The translations under genes were made by a program, and so were the position numbers. Positions 10,838 to 23,700 of a DNA stretch of 64,000 bases are shown here, piece by piece. Location of the stretch: positions 2,490,516-2,554,515 of the forward strand of contig NW_004624882.1 of assembly GCF_000247695.1 (NCBI RefSeq), read 5' to 3'. The stretch comes from Heterocephalus glaber (taxonomy: Eukaryota; Chordata; Mammalia; Rodentia; Bathyergidae). How positions within the stretch are numbered: the first letter of the stretch is position 1; every line of letters begins with the position of its first letter. The notes below the pieces were generated by a model. The model was not told the DNA's origin, made no database searches, and worked only from the letters and a program-made list of their open reading frames with translations.

Positions 10838-11782
10838 GAATCTCAATATTTAATTTGAACTGAGCATATCTGTTTTAAGTTTACAGGAATAAGATTGGTG
10901 AGTTTGAGCCATTCTCCAATCAGGTCTAACATAGTAGCTTTTCTACTAATTAATTATTCAGCTTATGCTGCTGCAAATTCTCCAAACATACACAGAATAC
11001 TAGTGCAGGGGCAAACAAAAATAGCCTCTAGCATTAAAAAAGAAAACACCACCATTCTATCACTGTAAATTAATATTCATTTCTGGATGTTAGTCATTAA
11101 CAGTACAAAGAGTCCTGCATGCAAAATGAGGAGACACGCAGAGTGAGCACCAAGATTCCTTCCAATCTTAATGTAAATCATGACCCCCTATTTTTCTTAA
11201 CTATAATTTATCATTTCTACCCACTATCACCTATTTCTGTACTAGTTGAGCATGAATCTATTTTTGCTGCACTATTCTTTTACCACATCCTTAGGAGAGT
11301 AAGACTTTTCACATCAAGGGTAACATATGTAAAATATCAGCTTTTAGAAAAGCTGAATCCAAGGACATTCTAAAATACTTTCCTCAAAATCTAATGTCAA
11401 CATATTTCTGACTCCTAAATCAAAGAAGTGACTAGTAGTTTTTTTGAAAAACAGAAAAGAAATCACTGAAATAGAACTCTTTTTAGTTTAAAATGAACTA
11501 AAATATAATTCATAGTCAGAAATGAAAATTCAGTCCGGCATGGTCATGGGTAGTTATGATGGTTAACCACTGCTGAGAAAAGCTGTAAGGAAAATAATTT
11601 GTTATTTTAAAGATTAAATTTAGGTAATGTCGGTCTCTTATCTTTTTATTTCCTTTTATCTTTTAGTATTAGGGAGTGAATGGGACAATGGGAAAATGGA
11701 AAGTGATTCACACTAGGGAATGAAATGGGGTAAATTGTTAAAAAGGGATGTGGATTTTGACTTTTAACTTTTAAGATTTTAT
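10838..11782. other. Unique AT-rich spacer
   Basis: No repeat family, RNA gene or convincing exon recognised. The 84-codon plus ORF at 11119-11373 lacks family resemblance and splice context. Confidence 0.5.
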
Positions 11783-11891
11783 CTTGAGACAGGGCCTTGC
11801 TAAATTACCCAGGCTGGCCTTGAGTTTGGGATCCTCCTGCCCCAGCCTCCCAAACAGGTGGGATTGTAGGTATGCTCCAACATGCCTAGCT
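11783..11891 (-). mobile_element. 7SL-derived B1-like SINE
   Basis: Minus-strand copy: TTGAGACAGGGCCTTGC, CCCAGGCTGGCCTTGAG, then CAGCCTCCCAAACAGGTGGG are the complement of a B1/Alu-type 7SL-derived monomer. It supports a rodent (or primate-related) genome. No target duplication seen; an old copy. Confidence 0.85.
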
Positions 11892-12194
11892 ATCACTTCA
11901 TACTTTTCTGAACTATGAACATATATTTCTTTTACATTTCAAAGTCTAATAACAATTAACCAAAAACAAAATAGAGTTTTAAAATGTCCTCATGTGCATT
12001 TTCTTTTGAAAAAAAGGGATCTAGCAATAATGAACATTAAGAAGAAAAAAACTAAACTTCACCATCAAAAAGATTTAGCTTCAAACCTCAGCTTGTTTTA
12101 TATTTCATTTATTATTTTCTCTCATTGCCTGCTATATGTTAGTTGTTCAATAAATATTCACTAAAGTGAACTAAACCACTGCAGTCATGCCTCT

Positions 12195-12279
12195 CCCAAT
12201 TCCCATCTTTGTAATGTTGGGTAAGTCAAATTCTTCACATTCAAAGTAGAAGGAATAATGACTACCTCATAGAATTCAG
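12195..12279 (+). mobile_element. MIR SINE, left part (split)
   Basis: GGGTAAGTCAAATTCTTCAC and GACTACCTCATAG match the MIR core and 3' region in order. It continues after the DNA transposon at 12624 with ATTAAATGACACG and CACAGTGCCTGGAACATAATAG. Confidence 0.65.
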
Positions 12280-12623
12280 CAGTCTCCAACCTTTTTGACA
12301 CCAGGGACCAGTTTTGTGCAAGACTATTTTCCACAGACAGGGGAGCTGAGGGGATAGTTTCAGGATCATTCAAGGAGCATGCAACCTAGAAACCCTTGCT
12401 TGTACAGCTGACAGCAGAGTTCATCCTCCTATGACCATTTACAGTGGCCACTGAACGTGAGGAGGTGGAACTCAGACCACAATGCGAGTGATGGGGAACA
12501 GCTCTAAATACAGACGGAGCTTCACTGCCTTGCCTACCTGCTCCCCACTTCCTGCTATGTGGCCCGTTCCTAACAGGCCATGAACAGTTACCAGTCCATG
12601 GCCCAGGAGTTGGTGATCCCCAG
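12280..12623. mobile_element. Non-autonomous DNA transposon inserted in MIR
   Basis: Terminal inverted-repeat-like ends: the left end CAGTCTCCAACCTTTTTG and the right end GGAGTTGGTGATCCCCAG are roughly complementary. The inside has ACCAGGGACCAGTTTTGTG and GGCCCGTTCCTAACAGGCCA, typical of a widespread mammalian hAT-like non-autonomous family. The exact family name is not asserted. Confidence 0.65.
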
Positions 12624-12690
12624 ATTAAATGACACGTGTATAGACAGCACTAAGCACAGTGCCTGGAACATAATAGTTTCCACTCATCCT
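12624..12690 (+). mobile_element. MIR SINE, right part (split)
   Basis: ATTAAATGACACGTGTATAG followed by CACAGTGCCTGGAACATAAT continues the MIR interrupted at 12280. Confidence 0.65.
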
Positions 12691-12959
12691 CATCTTTAAT
12701 TTTAAAATAAGTTCCTTCCCAGTGGGAAATAGTAGTATTTTTAACAAGGTAAAAATTTGGCTGCCCTTCATCTGACTTTTAAATACCACTTAGAAGACAG
12801 CAAGGATGGGCCAAGAAAAACACTTATCTTTGGTATGTTTCAGAGGTCCCAAAAGCACCCATGCATTCAATGAATTGCTTGAAGAACTTGTAAGACTCAG
12901 AAGCAGTTGTATTCATGGTGACTGTTTCTTACAGTGACTACCAAGGGAAAAAGACATTC

Positions 12960-13700
12960 TCTCTGTCTCTCTCTCCCCTGTGTTTCTCTCTCTATCTCTG
13001 TCCCTCTCTCCTTCTTTAATATATTTCTCATATTAGAGAAAACATGTGACACTTCACTTTTGGAGTGACTTACTTCACTTAATACGATAGTCTCCAGTTT
13101 CATCTACTTTCTTGCAAATGGAATGGTTTCATTCTTCTTTATGGCTGAATAGTATTCCATTGTGTGTATATTCCACATTTTCTTTATACATTCATCTATT
13201 GGCAGGCATCTAAGCTGTCTCCACAGCTTAGCTGTTGTGAATTGTGCCACTATAAACATGGGTATGCATGTATCACTATAGTGTGCTGTCTTTAATTCTT
13301 TCAGGAATATGCCAAGGAATGGATCAAATGGTATTTCTGCTTCTAGTTTTTTGAGCAATCTTTGTATTTTTTCCACAGTGTTCATACTAGATTACATCCC
13401 CACCAACAGTCTAAAAGTTTTCTTTTTCTTTTTCCTCCTGCATCCTCACCAGCACTCATTGTTCTCTGTATTCTTGATGAAAGCCATTTTGTCTGGGGTG
13501 AGACAGAATCTCAAAGCAGTTTTAATTTGCATTTCCCTAACAGCTAATGATGTTGAACACTTTTTCATATACTTCTTGGCCATTTGTACTTCTTTTGAAA
13601 AATGTGTATTCAATTCATCTGCCCGATTACTGATTAGGTTTTGGGGGGTTTTGAGTTAATTTTTGAGTTCTTTAGATATTCTCGATATTAATCAAAAGAG
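12960..13700 (-). mobile_element. 5'-truncated L1, minus strand
   Basis: Minus-strand 3' UTR at the left (pyrimidine-rich on plus, 12960-13015), then the complement of the ORF2 C-terminus. The minus-strand product at 13104-13385 includes IHTMEYYSAIKKNE, the conserved near-C-terminal L1 ORF2 motif. It ends near 13700. Broken by stops and frameshifts. Confidence 0.88.
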
Positions 13701-14059
13701 GAATTTCTTGAAGAGAGAAGCACCTGCTATGTTAACTTGGGGAAGAAGGCAGAAAAGTAATAATAAATAGGGCAAATAAAGAAAGAAAAAATAGTTGAAA
13801 GGAAAAGAGAAGAAAGGAAAGAGAGAGAAAGGAAATAAGACAGGTACAAGGAAGAGGGAAGGCACAAAGAGAAAGTAGCCACCTGGCTGACCCAACCTCA
13901 CTCCATAATTACAGTGTCTCCTGACCCTATAATACTCTTTCTCAATGCCACTCCTATCAGTGCTCTATATTACATTCTGCTTCCTATATAGCTACACTAT
14001 GTGTGCCTGTTTCTCTCTTGTGCGCTCTCTCATTCATAAATACACATCCATATTTATTG
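13701..14059. other. Purine-rich stretch then unique sequence
   Basis: 13740-13880 is GA-rich on the plus strand. No gene or definite family recognised. Confidence 0.5.
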
Positions 14060-14466
14060 CCGGTCACCTTTTCATTACTGTGAAAAAATACCTGAGAAAA
14101 ACAGCTTAAAGGAGAACAGGTTTACTTTGCCTCCCTCAGTGTCAGAGGTTTTGACTTGACAGAAGTATGTGGTGGGACAAACCTGCTCACTGCATGGCAG
14201 CCAGGAAGTGGGGAGGGCGTCAGAGAGAAGGAATGGGCAGGGTAAAAGATATACTCTTCAAAGGCATGCCCCCAATGAACTACTTCCTCCAACTGGGCCC
14301 CACCTCCTAATAGCCCATTCAGCTATGAACTCCTCAATGGACCTTCACTGATGAAGTTAGTGTCTTTCTGATATAATCACTTCTAAGTCTCACCTCTGAA
14401 TATTGCTGCGTTGGAGATCAAGACTTCAATGCAATGAACATTTGGGGGAACATTTCCCACATAAAC
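14060..14466 (-). mobile_element. MaLR-type solo LTR, minus strand
   Basis: Minus-strand LTR of the MaLR type. Recognisable blocks include GGTTTACTTTGCC, CAACTGGGCCCCACCTCCTAA and the terminal CCACATAAACA, whose complement starts TGTTTATGTGGG. Closely related in layout to the LTR at 37361-37755. Confidence 0.7.
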
Positions 14467-16440
14467 AATAACTAATATAATATAATATAAACAGTATTTA
14501 GTCCTGATGTGTTGGTTCTATCTGATTGCTCTGATAAAGAGAAAGAAGGAAGAGGAAGGCAAAACCCAACAGTGATAATAAGATTAGGCCAAAGCATTCA
14601 AGCTAAGTGGAACCAGATGGCATTAACAGGCTTTTGGAGCCCCTTTGAACTTTGAAAGAAATATATAGCCCTTCTGGCTTTAAAAGACAGGAGACATTGG
14701 GAAAATATCATGACAGAATAGGCTCTTCTAGGGTTACCTTTAAATTACAGTGACCTCCTTCACTTCTGAGAGGTCACAGGTTAGTTCTCTCATTTAGATA
14801 CCTAGTGCAAGTTTTGAAAAAGCTGAAAGGTGCTGTTTTTATTCTTCCAGCCCTTCCTTTTCTTACTTCCAAAGTTCATAAAAAGGAAAAAAAAGATAAA
14901 GGAGCTATTCCTTGCCCTGTGCTTTTGTAATTGAAAAATATGACAGATCCTTTTCTCTTTTTCTCACATTTTGTATTTTAAAAATTGCTGTCAGACTAAG
15001 GCTTTGCCAAGTTTCAACCCCAAGTGAAATCTTATCAAGAAAACTAAAAGATGTATCAAAAGCAGATGGATGGTAGGTATAATCATACAGCCAATGCATG
15101 TCTTATAGTTTTTAAAACAATTACATTCTTCTTATGTTAAATGTGTAATATTATTTATAATTATATTTATATATAGAAATATGAATTCCTTCCTCATTCT
15201 AATTTCTTATCACCAAGAAGGTTTCACTAAGCCCTGGGTTCAGTCCCCAGTGCTACAAAAAAAAAGTAGGTTTACTTTTGTAAAGATACATATATATCCA
15301 TCTAGATAAAAATATACATACTAGATAAAAGAAGAAATTTGAAAACTAACGATGATAGCTTTCCATTTAGAGTTACCGGAAAGTCTATCACATGGAAGAA
15401 CATATTTTCACAACTGTAGAGAATGGAAGTGACCAAATAAACACAAGATAATTTTCATCAGGCACACTAAACTCACTTAAAGAAAAACTTAGTATCAGTT
15501 AGACCCTTCTAAAAATTCAATGGGCTGGCTTATGCAGAAGTTGTCAAGTGATGGGAATTGTCACCAAAGGAGTTCAAGACTAGAGCTCTGGTATTAGTGA
15601 GACTGAAAAATAATTGGAGAACTAAGGAATTGGCAGAAGAGTGAACACAAACATTCTCACAAAATCTCAAAACAAAGATCAGTTACCAGAAATCAATTGG
15701 AGGGTTAGGAAAACTTTATTTAAATGGGCAGATTCCAAATGCCTTGCTGAGATGGGTCAGGTTGCGGAATATAACTAAGTAGGTCAGAAGTTAAAGTTTA
15801 GTACAGGCACAGAAGGGAGTTCCAACTAAATGGAAAGAAAGGGACTGAAACCCAAGAGAGAACATAGGGTCCAGAAAAGAGTGAGGTGAAGCTAGCCCAT
15901 GTGGAAGTACCACACTCACCCTGGAATTTCTGGTTTAACATAAGAAACTTCATTTCTTACTTAAGATGCATGCCCTAGTGCAGAAGGATCTCTGAGCTCT
16001 GTCCCGCACAGTCTTTCTGGAAACTCAAACTCACAATCTTTGGCTCCTCATAACTGCTCTGTCTGGACCACAGGAGACTCCAAGGCCTCTGAATATAAGA
16101 AAGGAGAAGGAAGAAGCACATAGCTCTTCAGTGCTTTAGATATACACGGAGGCTTCACTTATGCTCCTATTTCCATTGCCCAGAATTCAGTCACAGCCCC
16201 AACTCAACTATAAGGGAGGATAGGAAATGTAGAGGAGGAAATGAGATTTCTATTGCAGGAACACCCACTACCCAAACCCCAGACAGAATCCTCTCTGTGT
16301 CCAGTGTAGAGAAGCGTCAAACATTCTTTGTCTCAACTTACTTTCCTATGAAGTTCTTCTGTCCCCAGAGATGAGATGTGTTCTGAATTTCTGACATGGT
16401 GAATAATCATCATTTGGGCATTCAGAAGAAAGTCAGGAAT
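14467..16440. other. Mostly unique spacer
   Basis: Apart from the ID fragment at 15229-15266, nothing supportable was seen. A degenerate (TAATA)n run sits at 14471-14490. Confidence 0.5.
15229..15266 (+). mobile_element. 5'-truncated ID-type SINE fragment
   Basis: CCCTGGGTTCAGTCCCCAG (box B region) plus a short A9 tail. Approximate flanking repeats aaggtttcact (left) and taggtttact (right) support a small retroposition. Confidence 0.65.
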
Positions 16441-17315
16441 GGCAGATATCCAAAAAAAAAAAACATGCTGGCAAGGATATGGAACAACAGGAACTCTCAT
16501 TCATTGCTAGTGGGAGTATAAAATGGTACAGCCACTTTGAAAGCAGTTTGGCAGTTTCTTACAAAACTAAACATACTATTATCATATAATCCAGCAATCA
16601 CACTCCTTGGTACTCAAATGAACTGAAAAACACATGTCCACACAAAAATCTGTGCAAAGATACTTATAGCAGCTTTATTTATACTTGCTAAAACTTGGAA
16701 GCAACAAAGATGTCCTTAGGTAGTTGAAAGGATAATGAAACTGATTTATCCAGGTAATGAAATATTATTCAGCACTAAAAAAGAAATGAGCTATTAAGCC
16801 AAGAGGAGACATGAGGGAAACTTAAATGTATATCACTAAGTGAAAGAAGCCAATTTGAAAAGGCTTTATACTATACGATTTCCACTACAGGTATAAGACA
16901 TTCTGAAAAAGGCAAAACTGTAGATACACTAAAAGTACCAAAAGTGGTTGCCAGGGGATAGCAGGGAGAGAGGAATTACTAAGCAGAGCACACAGGATTT
17001 TTACATCAGTGAAACGAATCTGTAGGATACTGCAATGGTGGAAACATGTCATTACACATTTATCAAAATCCATGGAGTGTACAACAGCAAGAGTGAAACC
17101 CTGCTGTAAATTAAGAACTCTGGATGATAATGATGTGTCAGTGTAGGTTCACTGATTGTAACAAATGGACCACTCAGGTGCAGGACGTGGATAGTAGGGA
17201 AGGCTGTGCCTCTGTGCAGGGGCAGTGGTTCTATGAGAATTCTGTACCTTCCACTCAATTTCACCATGAGCCTTAAATGTCTATAAAAATTAAAGCTTAT
17301 TAATGATAAAAAGAA
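16440..17315 (+). mobile_element. Old L1M-type ORF2/3' UTR fragment
   Basis: ACATGCTGGCAAGGATATGG, GGAGTATAAAATGGTACAGCC and the later ATAGCAGCTTTATTTATA follow the order of the L1 ORF2 C-terminal region, but are too diverged to belong to the lineage of the large L1s here. No open frame remains. Confidence 0.75.
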
Positions 17316-18090
17316 AGGGCTGGATATGCTTCTCTTCAATTAGGTAGTAGAAAGGCTATATTTCTCAGGGAGGAAGTGAAGCAGATGACCTCATAAAATC
17401 CCTTCCAACCCTCATGTTCCCTGATTTCTGCCCTCCGTTTGGTATGGGAAGACCACTGACTCTTAGAGCAGGGAGGGATTTTAAAGGCCAACCGATGGGT
17501 GAATTCCTTCTTCTGCAGCATGGCTACTGAAAGGTTATCTAGCCTGTGCTGGAAGTTCTTCAGAGAATGGAAATTTGCTGTCTTTCTGATTAACTCTTTG
17601 AAAACCTCCTTGAACCTCTTTGAAATATGTTCTCAATTTGAGACATCTGTATCCCCATAGTTCCTGCCCATAGGATATATGCATGGGAATCAGAAAGACA
17701 GTGATGTCTGGAAGTAAATCTCATACCTGTGCCATAGATGTGAAGCACTTGCTGAAGAGGTGGCCAAGAAAATGAGGCAGAGATCAGAAACAATTTGACA
17801 AGCCCAGAGAGGACAGCAAGTTGGGCTCAGAGAGAGACCTTGATGTCCTGAAGGATATAGGCAGAGGTTCAGCTTAAGTGCTGGTGAGGGTGCACCATGC
17901 TAAGCCATGGGCAAAGAACACATTCACTTGTTTGTGCCAGGGTCAATTACATCCTTTTGTTGGATATTGACTTTATTTCAACTAAATTTCCCTAAGTCAC
18001 ATCATCCCTCAGAGGTTCTTCTAAACTGTTTACAGACTGAAAGCTCCACCTACTTAGGAGTCCACAGTTTGTGTCAAAAATATAAAAGAA
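17316..18090. other. Unique spacer upstream of L1-B
   Basis: No recognised gene. Several 60-95 codon ORFs occur without motifs. Some text around 17380-17560 may be very old repeat, but no family was identified. Confidence 0.45.
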
Positions 18091-19559
18091 GTGGCTGCAC
18101 CACCCTCGTTCAGGCCTCCCAGCCAGGAGCAGAGTGGTGAGAAGCAGAGCCCCCTGGAGCTGTCCATGCTACATCACCCTGTCCAGGCATCCCAGCCAGG
18201 GGTGGACCGGTGAAGAGCAGAGCTGGGCGGGTGCCTGCAGCACCACTCTAGCACCACCACCACCACCCCTACCTGGTTGCACCTGTACCTGGATCCATAC
18301 CCCAGAGGCACAGGGGGTTATAAAGGCCATTGTCCCGAGCTCCAGAAGATAGAGCAGAAGTGAACAACAGAAAGAGGGCCTCTCTCAGGCTCCTTGATGA
18401 AAATTGAAGCCCACTGGAAAAGTGAAGAGAATCTCTGCAATAAAGGCACACGAGACCAGTTGGTAAGTTGGAAGAATGACCACCTCCCATTGGAACTTGC
18501 ACTACCTTCAGGGGAAGGGCAGCTAGAACCTGCAGTAGAACCTTGCAGAATTCAACCCTACAGGAGGTCAGGGAGCTCAACTTGGGCCTTGAAGCCAGAA
18601 GTCAGCCTGAAACTTACGGGTCTGCTGCTGGCTTGCTGAGACTAATTGACTTAGGTCTGCACACTGCAGCCCACGTTGTCCATTGTGACAGCAGAGATAT
18701 ACTCTGAAGGAGGCCTTCATTTTTATTTTTTATTTTCAAAATTATTTTTTCTCTTATTCTCAATTTTTAATTTTTATTTATTTTTTTCTACTCTTCAAAT
18801 TTTTTCCTTCTTCTTTTTCTTTTTTTCTTTTCTTTCTTTCTCTTGCTATCTCACCCTCTCACATTGTTCTTCATCTCCCTCTTTGTTCCTGTTCCTGTCC
18901 TAATTCTATTTCTTCTTTCTTTTTCTTTTCTCTTTTTCCTTCTCTCAATTGTCATTAGTTTCAAAGGAAAGTGAATACAGTTTCTAGCTTCCCTATTCCT
19001 GTTAGGTTGTTCTGTTCTTGTCTTTGTTCTTTCATTCTGTCTTTTCCTCTTTAGCAGTTCCCTAGAGCTTGCGTGAACTTCCTGTGTCCTCTGGCCTCAC
19101 TTCTAACCTTTCCCTATCTTCTATGCCTCCCTCCCCAACTCCTTGTAAGTCCCCATCCCAAAGGGTAAAGTTGCTATATTGAAGAGTTTATTCACTATAA
19201 ACATATGTTGGGTTGGTCCTCCATTTTGATTTAATTCACACAGTTAAAGGGGATAGATTAATAACTACCACAAATTGTCATTTTCGAAGCTGTACTTGAT
19301 ACTATAGTTATTGCTGATTCTATCACTTGAGCTTAGGTGTTGTGATTGATCTAATCAGTTATCCTTCTGGTATAATGAAAATGAGATTGCTGCAGAGTCA
19401 TTAGATTCTCAAAACCTAAAGACCAGCTATGTCTGAAAGACACCTCTAAGAGGCAGTCATTCCATAAGGGTTCTAAATACAACCAAAAAAGATACCTACA
19501 ATAAGCAATATCGAAGTATCAACCCAGGAACTAAACCAAGGACAGTAACCAAAATAAAA
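18091..19559 (+). promoter_or_regulatory. L1-B 5' UTR with monomer-like repeats
   Basis: The first part is GC-rich. A segment beginning CACCCTCGTTCAGGCCTCCC (18101) recurs about 74 bases later as CACCCTGTCCAGGCATCCC (18175), each followed by AGCCAGG and then an AGCAGAG block. 18710-18960 is extremely pyrimidine-rich. It is the expected L1 internal promoter region; activity is not shown by sequence. Confidence 0.65.
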
Positions 19560-20677
19560 ATGAGAAGACATTTAAGCAAGCTACAATCCCAGACTTCCAG
19601 TTCACCAAAGGCAAACTCTGGAGGAAACAAGGTGGGAAAGTCTGATAATCAACCACCTGGACACCCTGAACTGATAGCACAGGAAGTAACAAAACAGTCA
19701 AATGAGGCTCTAGAAAAATTCAAAACAGAAATAATTTCCCAGATAACTACAGAGATGGTGAGCAGAATGAAAGACATGATTAGAGACTCCAGAACAGAAA
19801 CAGATTAAAAAAATAGATAAGTTCAGGACCATGATGGAAGCCATGAGTGCCCAGCATAGGAAAGAAATAGAAATCATGAACACTCAACATAGGAAAGAAA
19901 TTGAATCCATGAAACAGATTCAAGCAGATATCCTGGAGATTAAAAAACTCTATTGAAAGTATACACAGCAGACTGAGCCAATCTGAAGACAGAGTATCAG
20001 ATATAGAAGGCAGGATGGTGGTCAGTGACCATGAAAAGAGAGATCTCTTAAAACTAGTAAGGGATCATGAGAAATCAGTCCAACAGCTCCTAGATGACCC
20101 AAAGAAGAATAATATAAGACTGATAGGAGTCCACAAAAAAGGAGGAGAAAGTGCAAATGACATAAAAAACCATTCACAGAAGTTATGACAGAAAACTTCC
20201 CCAACAGAGCAAAAGAATTGGACATACAGATAAGTGAGGCATATAGGACTCCAACTAGCCATGATCAAAAAAAATCTGTACCTAGACATATAATAATCAA
20301 GACCCCAGAAACCCAACAGAAGAACAAAATACTACAAGCAGTTAGAGAAAAGAAACAAATCACATGCAGAGGAAAAACCCAACAGAATCACAGCAGACTT
20401 TTCAACACAAACCCTCAAAACAAGGAGAGCCTGGGGTGAGGTATTTTAAGCCCTAAAAGAAAACAACCTCCAACCTAGACTGATGTATCCTGCAAAACTA
20501 TCTTTCAAAATTGATGGGGAAATAAGACACTTCTATGACAAAGAACACCTCAGAAACTTCATGAATACCAAACCAGCACTCCAAACAATTCTAAAAAATA
20601 TCATAGAAAAACACAATGAAGATCACAACTCCATGAGGCCCAACAGAGCAAATCCATCAGGCAAGGTAAGAAATTAA
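19560..20677 (+). pseudogene. L1-B ORF1 (RNA-binding protein), broken
   Basis: Starts MRRHLSKLQSQTSSSPKA at 19560 and is open to a TAA at 19806-19808. It then continues in other frames through the coiled-coil region (KEIESMKQIQ-like), the RRM region (about 20041-20440, NNIRLIGV-like and TAPTSHDQ/RTPTSHDQ-like text) and the C-terminal domain at 20483-20677 (MYPAKLSFKIDGEIRHFYDK, FMNTKPALQTIL, ending GKVRN). About 372 codons in total, normal for ORF1p. It encodes the RNA chaperone of the L1 RNP; this copy cannot make it whole. Confidence 0.9.
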
Positions 20678-20747
20678 AAAAATTTAAATTAAAATGTAAA
20701 TTTAAAAAGGGAAAAAATAAAAAAAGAGCCAACAACAGGAAAATAAC

Positions 20748-23700
20748 ATGACAACAATAAGTCAATACATTTTAGTTATAACCATAAATGTTAATGGCCT
20801 CAACTCACCAATCAAAAGAAACAGGCTGGCAGAGTGGATTAAGAAGCAAAATCCAACAATATGCTGTATACAAGAAATGTACCCAGTTCAAAAAGAAACT
20901 CATAGACTGAAAGTAAAAGGATGGACAATAGTTTTCCATGCAAGAGGAACCTGGAGAAAAGCAGGGGTAGCTATCTTATTTACAGAAACAGTAAATTTCA
21001 AACCAAAACTAATTAAGAGAGACAAAGAAGGTCACTATATCCTTGTAAAGGGAATAATCCAAGAGGAAGAGATGACAATCATAAATACATATGCACCAAA
21101 TACTTATGCCCCCAACTACACGAAACAAATATTAATGGACATGAAAAACCAAATAAGCACTAATACAATTGTAGTGGGGGACCTCAATATCCCACTGTCA
21201 CAAATAGACAGACCATCTAGACAAAAAATTAACAACAAAATACTAGAACTGAACCAGGCTTCTGAACAAATGGACTTAATAGACGTCTACAGAGTGTTCC
21301 ACCTCACAAAATCAGAATATACATTATTTTCAGCTGTACACAAGTCATTCTGCAAAATAGACCACATACTAGTTCACAGAACATGTTTAAGTAAATGCAA
21401 AGGAATTGAAGTTATCCCGTGTATATTATCAGACCATAGTGCAATTAAACTGGAGATCAATAGCATAAGAAACCGCAAGAACTTCACAAACACATGGAAA
21501 TTGAATAACACTCTCCTGAACAACCAATGGGTCGCAGAGGAAATTAAAGAAGAAATTTGACGTTTTTTGCAATTAAATGATAATGCCAGTACAACATACA
21601 AGAATCTATGGGACACAATGAAAGCAGTTATATGAGGGAAATTCATAGCAGAGAATACCCACACTAGTAAAACAGAGTGAGCTCAAATAAACAACCTAAT
21701 GTTGAATCTTAAACTCCTAGGAAAAGAGCAAAGATAAACCCAAAGCTCATACAAGAGAGGAAATTATAAAGATCAGAGCAAAAATCAATGCAATGAAGAC
21801 TAAGAGAATGATACAAAAAAATCAATGAATCAAATGGTTGGTTTTTAGAAAGAATAAATAAAATCAATAAACCCTTAGCCAACCTTATCAAAAAAAAAAA
21901 AAAANNNNNNNNNNNNNNNNNNNNNNNNNNNNNNNNNNNNNNNNNNNNNNNNNNNNNNNNNNNNNNNNNNNNNNNNNNNNNNNNNNNNNNNNNNNNNNNN
22001 NNNNNNNNNNNNNNNNNNNNNNNNNNNNNNNNNNNNNNNNNNNNNNNNNNNNNNNNNNNNNNNNNNNNNNNNNNNNNNNNNNNNNNNNNNNNNNNNNNNN
22101 NNNNNNNNNNNNNNNNNNNNNNNNNNNNNNNNNNNNNNNNNNNNNNNNNNNNNNNNNNNNNNNNNNNNNNNNNNNNNNNNNNNNNNNNNNNNNNNNNNNN
22201 NNNNNNNNNNNNNNNNNNNNNNNNNNNNNNNNNNNNNNNNNNNNNNNNNNNNNNNNNNNNNNNNNNNNNNNNNNNNNNNNNNNNNNNNNNNNNNNNNNNN
22301 NNNNNNNNNNNNNNNNNNNNNNNNNNNNNNNNNNNNNNNNNNNNNNNNNNNNNNNNNNNNNNNNNNNNNNNNNNNNNNNNNNNNNNNNNNNNNNNNNNNN
22401 NNNNNNNNNNNNNNNNNNNNNNNNNNNNNNNNNNNNNNNNNNNNNNNNNNNNNNNNNNNNNNNNNNNNNNNNNNNNNNNNNNNNNNNNNNNNNNNNNNNN
22501 NNNNNNNNNNNNNNNNNNNNNNNNNNNNNNNNNNNNNNNNNNNNNNNNNNNNNNNNNNNNNNNNNNNNNNNNNNNNNNNNNNNNNNNNNNNNNNNNNNNN
22601 NNNNNNNNNNNNNNNNNNNNNNNNNNNNNNNNNNNNNNNNNNNNNNNNNNNNNNNNNNNNNNNNNNNNNNNNNNNNNNNNNNNNNNNNNNNNNNNNNNNN
22701 NNNNNNNNNNNNNNNNNNNNNNNNNNNNNNNNNNNNNNNNNNNNNNNNNNNNNNNNNNNNNNNNNNNNNNNNNNNTGGAAACATTAGCCACAGCAATTAG
22801 ACAAGAGAAAGAAATAAAAAGAATAAAGATAGAAAAGGAAGAAGTTAAACTGTCATTATTTGCTGACGATATGATACTCTACATTGAAGACTCAAAAAAC
22901 TTCACAAGAAGACTTCTAGACTTAATTGACAGATTCAGTAGAGCAGCTGGATACAAGGTCAACAGTCAAAAATCAGTAGCCTTGTTGTGCACAAATAACA
23001 GACTCACTGAGAGAGAAATTAGGGAAATAATCCCTTTCACAATAGCATCCAAAAAAATGAAATATTTAGGAATCAATCTAACGAAGGAAACAAAAGACCT
23101 CTACAATAACAACTACAGCACTCTGAAAAGAGAGATCAAAGAGGATACAAGAAAATGGAAAGACATCCCTTGTTCCTGGGGAGGAAGAATATAGTGAATA
23201 TAGTGAAAATGGCCATACTTCCAAAACTGTTATACAGATTCAATGCAATCCCGATTAAAATCCCAACAGTATATTTCACTCCAAAAATTCAATCCAAAAA
23301 TTCATTTGGAACAAGAAGAGACCTATAAGAGGAAAAGCAATTCTAGGCAACAGAGACATGGCAGAGGGTATCACAATCCCCAACTTGAAACTATACTACA
23401 AAGCCACTGTGATGAAAATAGCATGATACTGGCAAAGAAACAGACCCAAGGATCAGTGGATCAGACCCAAGGATCAGAGTAGAAGATACAAAAACAACTC
23501 CAGACATACTCAGCTACCTCATCTTTGACAAAGGGGCCAACCATCCTCATTGGAGGAAAGATAGCCTCTTTAATAAATGGTGTTGGAAAAACTGGATTTC
23601 AACTTGCCAAAGATTAAATCTACACCCCTATCTTTCACCGTGCACTAAACTAAAATCAAAGTGGATTAAACATCTAAATGTTAAAACAGAAACCCTAAAC

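Noticed and set aside
18676..18903. Plus-strand ORF rich in F, L and S resembling a membrane protein
   Set aside because: Lies in the pyrimidine-rich L1-B 5' UTR; hydrophobicity is a by-product of T-rich codons.
21709..22796. Two 300-360 codon minus-strand ORFs
   Set aside because: They exist only because the N run is translated as open; they are not genes.
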